5,479 bases of DNA from positions 1 to 5,479 of the forward strand of contig DUCA01000209.1 of NCBI GenBank assembly GCA_012960055.1, read 5' to 3'. The translations under genes were made by a program, and so were the position numbers. Numbering within the stretch: the stretch's first letter is position 1; the number at the start of each line of letters is the position of its first letter. The DNA is from Cycloclasticus sp. Lineage in GTDB: Bacteria; Pseudomonadota; Gammaproteobacteria; Methylococcales; Cycloclasticaceae. Positions 1-5,479 of this stretch are shown here, in pieces. Below the pieces are notes generated by a model. The model was not told the DNA's origin. It did no database searches and worked only from the letters and a program-made list of their open reading frames with translations.

Positions 1-448
1 GTTAGAATTTCATAACGCAAACATCACTGCAGTTGATGCCAGCGCTAGCGCACTGGCTGTGGCACAAAAAAATGCTCAACAGCTCAAAGCTAACCATATC
101 GACTTCATTGAAAGCGATTGGTTCAGCCACGTTCCAACCGCGCAATACGACCTCATCGTCAGTAACCCCCCTTATGTTTGCCACACCGACCCCCACCTTT
201 ATGAAGGTGACGTTCAGTTTGAACCAAGCAGCGCTCTGGTGTCCGAACAGGACGGCATACAAGACATTAAAACGATTATTACCACCGCTGAACAATTCCT
301 TAAGCCTAACGGCTATCTATTATTTGAACACGGTTATCAACAAGGCAAACAAGTGAGAAACTTGTTAGAATCATCCGGCTTTAAATCAGTTGAACAGTTC
401 CAAGATATACAGGGACACACACGCGCCACAATGGGCACAAAACCATAG
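1..448 (+). CDS. prmC: PrmC (HemK), peptide chain release factor N5-glutamine methyltransferase, 3' part
   Basis: This enzyme uses S-adenosylmethionine to methylate the glutamine side chain of the GGQ motif in release factors RF1 and RF2, raising their termination efficiency; it acts in the cytoplasm. The reading frame is open from base 2, so the gene starts before the window. About 148 C-terminal residues remain of a protein that is about 277 residues in E. coli. Visible elements are an acidic SAM-ribose-binding stretch (ITAVDAS, fragment residues 8-14), the substrate-glutamine motif NPPY (residues 55-58, within VSNPPYV), and the family stretch DPHLYEGDVQFEPSSALV just after it. The C-terminus has the usual LLFEHGYQQG segment and ends normally. 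SAM-binding motif I and the N-terminal release-factor-binding domain lie outside the window. The NPPYxxxxDPHL...FEP pattern favours PrmC over the related ribosomal protein L3 methyltransferase PrmB. The window does not show whether prfA lies upstream, as is usual. Confidence 0.95.
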   Translation, partial: LEFHNANITAVDASASALAVAQKNAQQLKANHIDFIESDWFSHVPTAQYDLIVSNPPYVCHTDPHLYEGDVQFEPSSALVSEQDGIQDIKTIITTAEQFLKPNGYLLFEHGYQQGKQVRNLLESSGFKSVEQFQDIQGHTRATMGTKP

Positions 449-462
449 ACACAATCACCAAC

Positions 463-885
463 ATGCATACCAAAGAACTCGAACTACCTCGTAAACTCGT
501 TAACGAATTACTCCATTACGCGCAACTGTCTAACGACCAAGAAGTCTGCGGGCTTATTGGCAAAAACTCGGCTGACGATTACACCTTCTACCCCGTGAAC
601 AATGTGGCAGAAGAACCCAGCACGCGCTTTTTAATGGCACCTGAAGAACAAATAAGCGCCATGAAAAAGATAAACAACGACGGGCAAACGTTATTTGCGA
701 TTTACCATTCACACCCAACAGCACCCGCCACCCCATCGGCCATCGACATTGAACTGACGTCTTATCCTGATGCGTATTATTTAATTGTTTCGCTTAACAC
801 TAAGGGCGTGTTAGAAATGCGCTGCTTCCAGTTATTGCACGATGAGAATATTACTGAAATCACCTTAAGAATGAAAGAGGCTTAA
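463..885 (+). CDS. JAMM/MPN-domain metalloprotease, M67 family (Mov34/PAD-1-like)
   Basis: This 140-residue protein is a single minimal JAMM domain with no signal peptide or membrane segment, so it is probably cytoplasmic. The zinc site is complete: Glu27 in the EVCGLIG motif, then His82-Ser-His84-Pro, Ser92 and Asp95, which fits HxHP-x6-S-x2-D exactly. Family members are zinc isopeptidases or peptidases; bacterial stand-alone forms such as Mec process ubiquitin-like sulfur carriers (CysO, ThiS or MoaD type). An active hydrolase is therefore likely, but the substrate is inferred only from the family. The gene begins 14 nt after prmC and is probably cotranscribed with it. The ATG at 463 has no clear Shine-Dalgarno sequence, but no other in-frame start lies just upstream, and the next Met (residue 58) would remove Glu27. 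In related genomes an E1-like gene (moeB/thiF/hesA type) often lies beside prmC or such a protease; none is present here. Confidence 0.9.
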   Translation: MHTKELELPRKLVNELLHYAQLSNDQEVCGLIGKNSADDYTFYPVNNVAEEPSTRFLMAPEEQISAMKKINNDGQTLFAIYHSHPTAPATPSAIDIELTSYPDAYYLIVSLNTKGVLEMRCFQLLHDENITEITLRMKEA

Positions 886-902
886 GGCTAGAAACATCGG
901 TC

Positions 903-1301
903 TTAATGAGCCCCGTTCGCTTTTTCTAAGCCCACGTAGTACATCGCATTTTTAAGCTTCTTTCTTGGCTCAGCGGCTTGACCGCTCAACATATAGGCAT
1001 CGTTGTACGCACCCGCGGCTTCTTTATAACGTTTAAGGTGCATGTGCGCATCACCAATTAACATCCAACCTTTAACCGTCGGTTTAGTTTTCATGATAGC
1101 TTCAATACGCTGAATTTCCTGATTAATTTGTGCTACTTTAGACAATTTAACCGCTGGTTTGACGCCTGCTTTTTCAACCACCTCAACTTGGGGGGCTTCC
1201 ACAGCCTTACTGACCACTTGCTTTGGCTCACTAACAACCGGTTCGTTATCACAAGCTACAAGCAACACACTCACTATACTGACTAACGCTATTTTCTTCA
1301 T
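903..1301 (-). CDS. Small TPR-like lipoprotein of unknown function
   Basis: This gene is not recognised as a named family. Using the ATG at 1301, the product has 132 residues. It begins MKK followed by a hydrophobic stretch and the lipobox LVAC, so signal peptidase II should cleave before Cys17. Asp18 is at mature position +2, which in E. coli signals inner-membrane retention; whether that rule holds here is inference. Residues 19-55 are a Pro/Val/Glu/Lys-rich linker, probably disordered. Residues 76-108 match one tetratricopeptide repeat (Trp79, Ile82, Gly83, Ala95, Tyr99, Ala102 at consensus positions), resembling the repeat in CcmH/NrfG-type assembly proteins. The frame extends upstream to a GTG at 1310, but that GTG is part of the AAGGTG ribosome-binding site, which sits 6 nt before the ATG at 1301. 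The gene starts 52 nt after the gatB stop, with no terminator seen between them, so it may be read from the gat transcript. It converges on the JAMM gene across 17 nt. Confidence 0.8.
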   Translation of the reverse strand: MKKIALVSIVSVLLVACDNEPVVSEPKQVVSKAVEAPQVEVVEKAGVKPAVKLSKVAQINQEIQRIEAIMKTKPTVKGWMLIGDAHMHLKRYKEAAGAYNDAYMLSGQAAEPRKKLKNAMYYVGLEKANGAH

Positions 1302-1307
1302 CAACAT

Positions 1308-1313
1308 CACCTT
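1308..1313 (-). promoter_or_regulatory. Ribosome-binding site that decides the lipoprotein start
   Basis: On the minus strand AAGGTG is followed by 6 nt and then ATG (1301-1299) AAG AAA. This is normal Shine-Dalgarno spacing. It supports the ATG at 1301 over the GTG at 1310 and the ATG at 1307, which overlap or directly abut the site. Confidence 0.6.
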
Positions 1314-1353
1314 ATGTCATTAATACGCTTACTTACAGAACGCTTTTAATCGG

Positions 1354-2787
1354 TTATTCTTTCAATTTCTCTTGCAACAACTTATTCACTTCTTGCGGAT
1401 TTGCTTTGCCTTGCGTTTGCTTCATGATGCTGCCCACAAAGAAGCCCAATACTTTGCTTTTACCGCCACGGAATTGCTCAACTTGTGCTGGGTTATCAGC
1501 CATCAACTGATCAATGATTTTTTCCAACTCCCCGCTATCAGAGATCTGCATTAAGCCCTCGCGCTCAATCACTTCGTCCGCTGTAGACTCGCTGGCCCAC
1601 AAGAACTCGAACACCTGCTTGGCAATTTTTCCAGAAATTGTTTGATCAGCAATACGTTTAACCAAGGCACCCAAGCGCTCCGCACCCACTGGGCTCGCCG
1701 AAATATCCAAACCATGCTGGTTTAGGCCAGCGCTTAACTCACCCATTACCCAGTTAGCCACCAGTTTCGCTTCGCCATCAGAAAAATTAACCGCATCTTC
1801 GTAATAATCGGCCATCACACGTTGCGTTGTTAATACATCTGCATCGTAGTCACTGAGCTTATACTGCGCTTGAAAGCGTAGTTTCTTAGCCTCTGGCAGC
1901 TCAGGCAAGTCACCACGCATTTCATCCAGCAGCTCCGCCGTGATTTCCACTGGCAATAAATCAGGGCAAGGAAAATAACGGTAATCATTGGCTTCTTCTT
2001 TCGAACGCATGGAACGTGTTTCGTCTTTGTTGGCATCGTACAAACGCGTTTCCTGCACCACACGACCACCCGATTCAATCACATCAATTTGGCGTTCCAC
2101 TTCGTGAGCTATCGCTTTTTCTATAAAACGGAATGAGTTCAAGTTTTTAATTTCTGCACGCGTGCCAAATTCTTCTTGACCAATCGGTCTCACGGACACA
2201 TTCACATCACAACGGAACGAACCTTCCTGCATATTGCCATCACAGATACCTAAGTACTGCACCAAAGTGTGCAGCTTCTTAACAAAAGCTACCGCTTCAG
2301 CAGACGAACGCATATCGGGTTCGGAGACTATTTCTAACAACGGCGTACCGGCGCGGTTTAAGTCCACACCGGTCATGCCTTGATAATCTTCATGTAAAGA
2401 TTTTCCCGCATCCTCTTCTAGATGCGCTCGAGTCACGCCGATGGTTTTTACTTCTCCATCAACCTCAATATCAATCTGGCCCAAACCAACTATCGGCTTG
2501 TCAAACTGACTAGTTTGGTAACCTTTGGGCAAATCAGGGTAGAAATAATTCTTACGCGCAAACACAGAATACGGCGCAATATGCGCACCAATCGCTAAAC
2601 CAAATTTCACCGCAAAGCGCACCGCCTGTTCATTCAGCACCGGCAACGTGCCTGGCAAACCTAAGTCCACCGCGCAAGCTTGCGTATTAGGCTCTGCACC
2701 AAACGCGGTTGATGCACCCGAGAATATTTTAGATTTTGTAGCAAGCTGAGCGTGTATTTCAAGCCCAATAACTGTTTCCCATTGCAT
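1354..2787 (-). CDS. gatB: Aspartyl/glutamyl-tRNA(Asn/Gln) amidotransferase subunit B
   Basis: GatB is the kinase and tRNA-binding subunit of the GatCAB complex. It activates the mischarged Glu or Asp on tRNA(Gln) or tRNA(Asn) with ATP, and the ammonia made by GatA then amidates it. With the start at 2787 the protein has 477 residues, normal for the family. The N-terminal motif GLEIHAQL (residues 8-15) carries Glu10 and His12. AHLEEDAGK (121-129) and LLEIVSEPD (150-158) hold acidic residues corresponding to the metal and ATP site of the family. NYFYPDLPKGYQ and EGSFRCDVNVS are further signatures. The C-terminal YqeY-like tail has the typical GSIMKQTQGKANPQEVNKLL segment. The frame continues 15 codons upstream to 2832, but that part overlaps the end of gatA and has no family similarity, whereas MQWETVIGLEIH matches the family start. 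The gene begins 2 nt after the gatA stop. No damage or missing key residue is seen. Confidence 0.97.
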   Translation of the reverse strand: MQWETVIGLEIHAQLATKSKIFSGASTAFGAEPNTQACAVDLGLPGTLPVLNEQAVRFAVKFGLAIGAHIAPYSVFARKNYFYPDLPKGYQTSQFDKPIVGLGQIDIEVDGEVKTIGVTRAHLEEDAGKSLHEDYQGMTGVDLNRAGTPLLEIVSEPDMRSSAEAVAFVKKLHTLVQYLGICDGNMQEGSFRCDVNVSVRPIGQEEFGTRAEIKNLNSFRFIEKAIAHEVERQIDVIESGGRVVQETRLYDANKDETRSMRSKEEANDYRYFPCPDLLPVEITAELLDEMRGDLPELPEAKKLRFQAQYKLSDYDADVLTTQRVMADYYEDAVNFSDGEAKLVANWVMGELSAGLNQHGLDISASPVGAERLGALVKRIADQTISGKIAKQVFEFLWASESTADEVIEREGLMQISDSGELEKIIDQLMADNPAQVEQFRGGKSKVLGFFVGSIMKQTQGKANPQEVNKLLQEKLKE

Positions 2788-2789
2788 GC

Positions 2790-4253
2790 CTACACCTCCT
2801 GTTCGTAGCCGGCGGGCACCGCAAGGTGCCAATCGGTTAATTGTTGATATTGATGCGCGACATTAAGCAGCCTTGATTCTTCGAAATAATTACCAATCAA
2901 TTGCAGTCCCACGGGTTTGTTATCAACAAAACCACACGGTACAGACATGCCCGGCAAACCGGCTAAATTCACACCAATCGTAAAGATATCAGACAAGTAC
3001 ATGGAAACCGGATCATCCTTTTTCTCACCCGCTGAAAAAGCAACCGATGGTGCAGTCGGACTAGCGATAATATCAACACCTTTAAACGCTTCAACAAAAT
3101 CGTTTTTAATCAAGCGACGTACTTGCTGCGCTTTTTTATAGTATGCATCGTAATAACCGGCTGATAACACGTATGCACCCATCATAATGCGGCGCTTTAC
3201 TTCGTCGCCAAAGCCTTCGTCACGTGAGCGTTTATACAGATCTTCCAAGTCTTTAGGTGAATCACAACGGTAACCAAAACGCACACCGTCAAAACGCGAT
3301 AAATTAGCCGAACATTCAGCGGGCGCAACAACGTAATACGCTGGTACTGACAAGTTGATATTCGGCAAGCTGATTTCTTTGATGTGGGCGCCTGCAGACT
3401 TGATAGTATCAATCGCCGTTTCAATCGTTTCACGGATACCGCTATCTAAATCATCGGTAAAAAATTCTTTCGGCAAGCCAACCGTTAAACCTTTTATGGA
3501 ATCACCTAGGTTGGCCAATAAATCATCAACCGGTTTATTAACGCTGGTTGAATCCTTCTCATCAAAGCCGGACATCGCTTGCAACATCATTGCCGCATCT
3601 TCCGCGCTTTTCGCAAAGGTACCGGCTTGATCCAAGCTCGAGGCAAAGGCAATCATGCCATAGCGTGATACTCGACCATAGGTCGGCTTAATGCCGGTAA
3701 TACCGCAAAAAGCGGCGGGCTGACGGATAGAACCACCGGTATCTGTGCCACTGGCAATCGGCGCTAATCGGGCAGCCACTGCCGCTGCGGAACCACCCGA
3801 CGAGCCACCCGGAACCGTATTTAAGTCCCACGGGTTTTTAACGCCACCGTAAAAACTGGTTTCATTCGATGAGCCCATAGCAAATTCATCCATATTGGTT
3901 TTACCCAACATCACCGCCCCGGCTTGTTCCAGCTTAGTAACCGCCGTTGCCGTGTATGGCGCCACAAAATTATCTAACATTTTCGAACCGCAGCTGGTTC
4001 TTAAGCCTTGGGTACAGAAAATATCTTTATGCAGCAATGGAATACCGGTTAACAAACCAGAGTCGCCTGACTGAATACGTTTATCCGCCTCAGCCGCGGC
4101 TACTAATGCCGCCTCTTCATTGGAGGTGATGACGCTATTGAGTTCGCCATCAAAGTGCTTAATTCTATTTAAAAAGTACTGACTTAATTCAACACTTGAA
4201 ATCTCTTTGTCTTGCAGGCTACTTGATAATTCTTGTAAGGATTTGTTATACAT
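2790..4253 (-). CDS. gatA: Aspartyl/glutamyl-tRNA(Asn/Gln) amidotransferase subunit A
   Basis: GatA is the glutaminase subunit of GatCAB: it hydrolyses glutamine and passes the ammonia to the activated aminoacyl-tRNA in GatB. The 487-residue product is full length for the amidase-signature family. The Ser-cisSer-Lys triad is clear: Lys76 in PLLHKD, Ser151 in the glycine/serine loop PGGSSGGS, and Ser175 in TDTGGSIRQPA. These lie three residues before the S. aureus GatA numbering (79, 154, 178), as expected for a slightly shorter N-terminus. GKTNMDEFAMGSSNE and the C-terminal GLPGMSVPCGF...PVGLQLIG segment, typical of GatA, favour it over other amidases. The start at 4253 (MYNKSLQELS) matches the family. 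There is no clear Shine-Dalgarno site, only an A-rich run next to the ATG, and the gene lies 24 nt after gatC, so translation may depend on coupling to gatC. Confidence 0.97.
   Translation of the reverse strand: MYNKSLQELSSSLQDKEISSVELSQYFLNRIKHFDGELNSVITSNEEAALVAAAEADKRIQSGDSGLLTGIPLLHKDIFCTQGLRTSCGSKMLDNFVAPYTATAVTKLEQAGAVMLGKTNMDEFAMGSSNETSFYGGVKNPWDLNTVPGGSSGGSAAAVAARLAPIASGTDTGGSIRQPAAFCGITGIKPTYGRVSRYGMIAFASSLDQAGTFAKSAEDAAMMLQAMSGFDEKDSTSVNKPVDDLLANLGDSIKGLTVGLPKEFFTDDLDSGIRETIETAIDTIKSAGAHIKEISLPNINLSVPAYYVVAPAECSANLSRFDGVRFGYRCDSPKDLEDLYKRSRDEGFGDEVKRRIMMGAYVLSAGYYDAYYKKAQQVRRLIKNDFVEAFKGVDIIASPTAPSVAFSAGEKKDDPVSMYLSDIFTIGVNLAGLPGMSVPCGFVDNKPVGLQLIGNYFEESRLLNVAHQYQQLTDWHLAVPAGYEQEV
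2793..2800 (-). promoter_or_regulatory. gatB ribosome-binding site inside the gatA 3' end
   Basis: The minus strand reads AGGAGGTG, a full match to the Shine-Dalgarno consensus, 5 nt before the gatB ATG at 2787. The same bases encode the last residues of GatA (Gln-Glu-Val), directly before the TAG stop. The placement fixes the gatB start and suggests that ribosomes ending gatA reinitiate on gatB, which would help keep the subunits in balance. Confidence 0.85.
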
Positions 4254-4277
4254 TTTTTTAACGACTTAATTATTCAG

Positions 4278-4565
4278 TTAATCGATAACGCGAGGCACTA
4301 AGAACAACCCGTCTTCGATATCCGGTGCATTTTGTTGTAGCGTTTCGCGCTGATTCACTTCTGTCACAACGTCAGATCTTAGGCGTTGCGACTGATCCAA
4401 TGGATGCGCCATTGGTTCAATATCAGACGTATCAACTTGATTCATCTGCTCTACCAAATTCATAATATTCGACAAATCTGACGCGTATAATTCAACTTGT
4501 TCTTGTTGAATACCTAACCTCGCCAAATGTGCGATTTTCAGTACATCTTCTGACTGAATTGACAT
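4278..4565 (-). CDS. gatC: Aspartyl/glutamyl-tRNA(Asn/Gln) amidotransferase subunit C
   Basis: GatC is a small non-catalytic subunit that wraps around the GatA-GatB interface and stabilises the amidotransferase. The 95-residue product is the normal length. It shows the conserved N-terminal helix pattern (VLKIAHLARLGI, residues 8-19), the central LSNIMNLVEQMNQVDTSDIEPM stretch (about 31-52), and the C-terminal APDIEDGLFLVPRVID ending characteristic of GatC. The ATG at 4565 is preceded on its strand by AGAGG (4577-4573) with a 7-nt spacer, a good ribosome-binding site. It is the first gene of the leftward gatC-gatA-gatB group and lies divergent to mreB. Whether the complex serves tRNA(Gln), tRNA(Asn) or both depends on which of GlnRS and AsnRS the genome encodes, and this window does not show that. 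Confidence 0.95.
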   Translation of the reverse strand: MSIQSEDVLKIAHLARLGIQQEQVELYASDLSNIMNLVEQMNQVDTSDIEPMAHPLDQSQRLRSDVVTEVNQRETLQQNAPDIEDGLFLVPRVID

Positions 4566-4691
4566 AGAATGCCCTCTTTAATTTAATTCATGCTTTAAAA
4601 CCGTGCAAATTAACACAATTCGCGCCTTGCCCAAAGGGGCAAACGGTTGTTAAAGTAATAAAATTAACCAACACTACCCATCTTTACTTTC
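4566..4691. promoter_or_regulatory. Divergent promoter region between gatC and mreB
   Basis: This 126-nt AT-rich region must hold the start signals for both leftward gatCAB and rightward mreB. A candidate mreB promoter is TTGCCC (4627-4632), an 18-nt spacer and TAAAGT (4651-4656). A candidate gatC promoter on the minus strand is TTGGGC (4634-4629), a 16-nt spacer and TAATTT (4612-4607). Both match the sigma-70 consensus only weakly and were chosen by eye. Both proposed -35 boxes fall within the inverted repeat listed separately. That a promoter region exists follows from the gene layout; the exact boxes are tentative. Confidence 0.4.
4627..4642. repeat. Perfect-arm inverted repeat in the gatC-mreB intergenic region
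   Basis: TTGCCC (4627-4632) and GGGCAA (4637-4642) are exact reverse complements around the 4-nt centre AAAG. The repeat stands out as a GC-rich block in AT-rich sequence. No T-run follows on either strand, so it is not an intrinsic terminator. It could be a binding site for a dimeric regulator or a small hairpin in a leader transcript; no known operator is recognised. Confidence 0.5.
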
Positions 4692-5479
4692 ATGTTAAAA
4701 AAAATACGCGGCATGTTTTCCAACGATTTATCAATCGACTTGGGTACAGCAAACACTCTTATTTATGCACTAGGCCAAGGCATTGTGCTCAACGAGCCGT
4801 CTGTTGTCGCTATCCGTGAAGATAAAATCCGTGGTGAAAAGAGCTTTACAGCCATCGGTAGTGAAGCGAAAGCGATGCTAGGTAGAACCCCTGGAAACAT
4901 CACTGCGATTCGCCCATTAAAAGACGGTGTGATTGCTGACTTCACCCTTACTGAGAAGATGCTTCAGCATTTCATTCATAAAGTACATGAAGGTAAATTT
5001 TTACGCCCGAGCCCTCGTGTGCTCATCTGCGTTCCGTGTGGCTCAACACAAGTAGAAAGAAGGGCCATTAGAGAATCAGCAGCGGGCGCCGGTGCGCGAG
5101 AAGTCTATTTAATCGAAGAACCGATGTCGGCTGCAATCGGCGCAGGCTTACCCATTGATGAAGCTAGAGGCTCTATGGTCTTGGATATCGGTGGCGGAAC
5201 ATCTGAAATTGCCGTTCTTTCTTTGAATGGTATCGTTTATTCAGAATCCATTCGTGTTGGCGGCGATCGATTCGATGAAGCGATTATCAACTACGTTCGC
5301 AGAAATTACGGCACCGTCATTGGCGAGTCAACTGCAGAAAAAATAAAATATGCAATAGGCTCTGCTTATCCCGCTAAAGAAGTTACAGAGATGCAAGTCA
5401 CTGGACGTAATTTAGCTGAAGGCATCCCTAGAAGCTTCACACTGAACAGCAATGAAATTCTGGAGGCACTACAAGAGCC
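4692..5479 (+). CDS. mreB: Rod shape-determining protein MreB, 5' part
   Basis: MreB is the bacterial actin homologue. It forms membrane-associated filaments that guide the elongation complex making side-wall peptidoglycan. The window holds the first 262 residues of about 347, and the frame is still open at the end. The protein begins MLKKIRGMFSNDLSIDLGTANTL, almost as in E. coli; the first residues are the amphipathic membrane-binding helix. Phosphate-1 loop DLGTANT (residues 16-22), the catalytic-Glu region LIEEPM (140-145) and phosphate-2 loop DIGGGT (165-170) are all present, as are GGDRFDEAIINYVRRNYG and GRNLAEGIPRSFTLNSNEILEALQE near the window end. Where E. coli has CVPVG, this protein has CVPCG, giving a Cys113-x-x-Cys116 pair. 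No Shine-Dalgarno site is visible before the ATG at 4692. An A8 run lies in codons 2-5. mreC and mreD would be expected downstream, outside the window. Confidence 0.97.
   Translation, partial: MLKKIRGMFSNDLSIDLGTANTLIYALGQGIVLNEPSVVAIREDKIRGEKSFTAIGSEAKAMLGRTPGNITAIRPLKDGVIADFTLTEKMLQHFIHKVHEGKFLRPSPRVLICVPCGSTQVERRAIRESAAGAGAREVYLIEEPMSAAIGAGLPIDEARGSMVLDIGGGTSEIAVLSLNGIVYSESIRVGGDRFDEAIINYVRRNYGTVIGESTAEKIKYAIGSAYPAKEVTEMQVTGRNLAEGIPRSFTLNSNEILEALQE

Noticed and set aside
2..356. Open frames on both strands overlapping prmC (2-295 minus, 33-356 plus)
   Set aside because: They lie inside the well-supported prmC frame, have no recognisable domain, and look like shadow frames.
554..736. Minus-strand 60-residue open frame inside the JAMM gene
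   Set aside because: It is antisense to the catalytic JAMM region and has no recognisable features.
879..912. Possible hairpin between the convergent JAMM and lipoprotein genes (GGCTTAAG pairing with CTTA and AGCC)
   Set aside because: The stem is interrupted by a 3-nt bulge, has a 15-nt loop, and no T-run follows directly on either strand. It is too weak to call a terminator, although one would be expected near here.
1314..1353. Possible terminator or separate promoter between gatB and the lipoprotein gene
   Set aside because: No GC-rich hairpin with a T-run is present. A TATTAA box is visible on the minus strand, but no acceptable -35 lies at the right distance.
1830..2078. 82-residue open frame overlapping gatB on the same strand
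   Set aside because: It is an out-of-frame shadow of the conserved gatB coding sequence with no domain or start signal.
2788..2832. N-terminal 15-codon extension of gatB
   Set aside because: It overlaps gatA, has no GatB family similarity, and a perfect ribosome-binding site sits just before the internal ATG at 2787.
4580..4603. Second gatC promoter candidate on the minus strand (TTGCAC, 17-nt spacer, TAAATT)
   Set aside because: The spacing is ideal, but the transcript would begin at about the ribosome-binding site, and the -35 matches only three consensus bases.
1..5479. A new defence, mobile or biosynthetic system
   Set aside because: Every gene but the lipoprotein belongs to a well-known family, and there are no transposase, integrase, phage, toxin, repeat-array or tRNA signals.

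Overview
The window looks like a stretch of gammaproteobacterial chromosome, probably from an aquatic or marine-type lineage of moderate GC (mid-40s percent by eye). This rests on three things. The MreB N-terminus is nearly the same as the E. coli protein. gatCAB lies divergent to mreB, an arrangement known from Pseudomonas and relatives. The PrmC fragment also aligns closely with the gammaproteobacterial form. Genus cannot be fixed from the sequence alone.

Layout, left to right: (1) the 3' half of prmC (+), the release-factor glutamine methyltransferase; (2) 14 nt later, a complete small JAMM/MPN (M67-type) metalloprotease gene (+); (3) facing these across 17 nt, a small lipoprotein gene (-) with one TPR-like motif; (4) upstream of that on the same strand, the full gatC-gatA-gatB cluster (-), encoding the three subunits of the tRNA-dependent amidotransferase; (5) a 126-nt divergent intergenic region with a perfect-arm inverted repeat; (6) the first 262 codons of mreB (+), cut by the window end. 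Gene density is very high and no gap exceeds 300 bases.

How the genes work together: GatC, GatA and GatB form one enzyme that converts mischarged Glu-tRNA(Gln) and/or Asp-tRNA(Asn) to the correct amide form. Tight spacing, and a gatB ribosome-binding site lying inside the last codons of gatA, suggest a single translationally coupled transcript that may run on into the lipoprotein gene. MreB starts the rod-shape operon on the other side of a shared promoter region. PrmC acts in translation termination. The JAMM protein has every catalytic residue of its family, but no ubiquitin-like or E1-like partner is visible.

I see no mobile element, CRISPR array, RNA gene, defence system or clearly new multi-gene system here. 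The window is mainly conserved housekeeping DNA. The points most worth a second look are the JAMM gene without a neighbouring E1-like gene, the uncharacterised lipoprotein behind gatB, and the inverted repeat between gatC and mreB.
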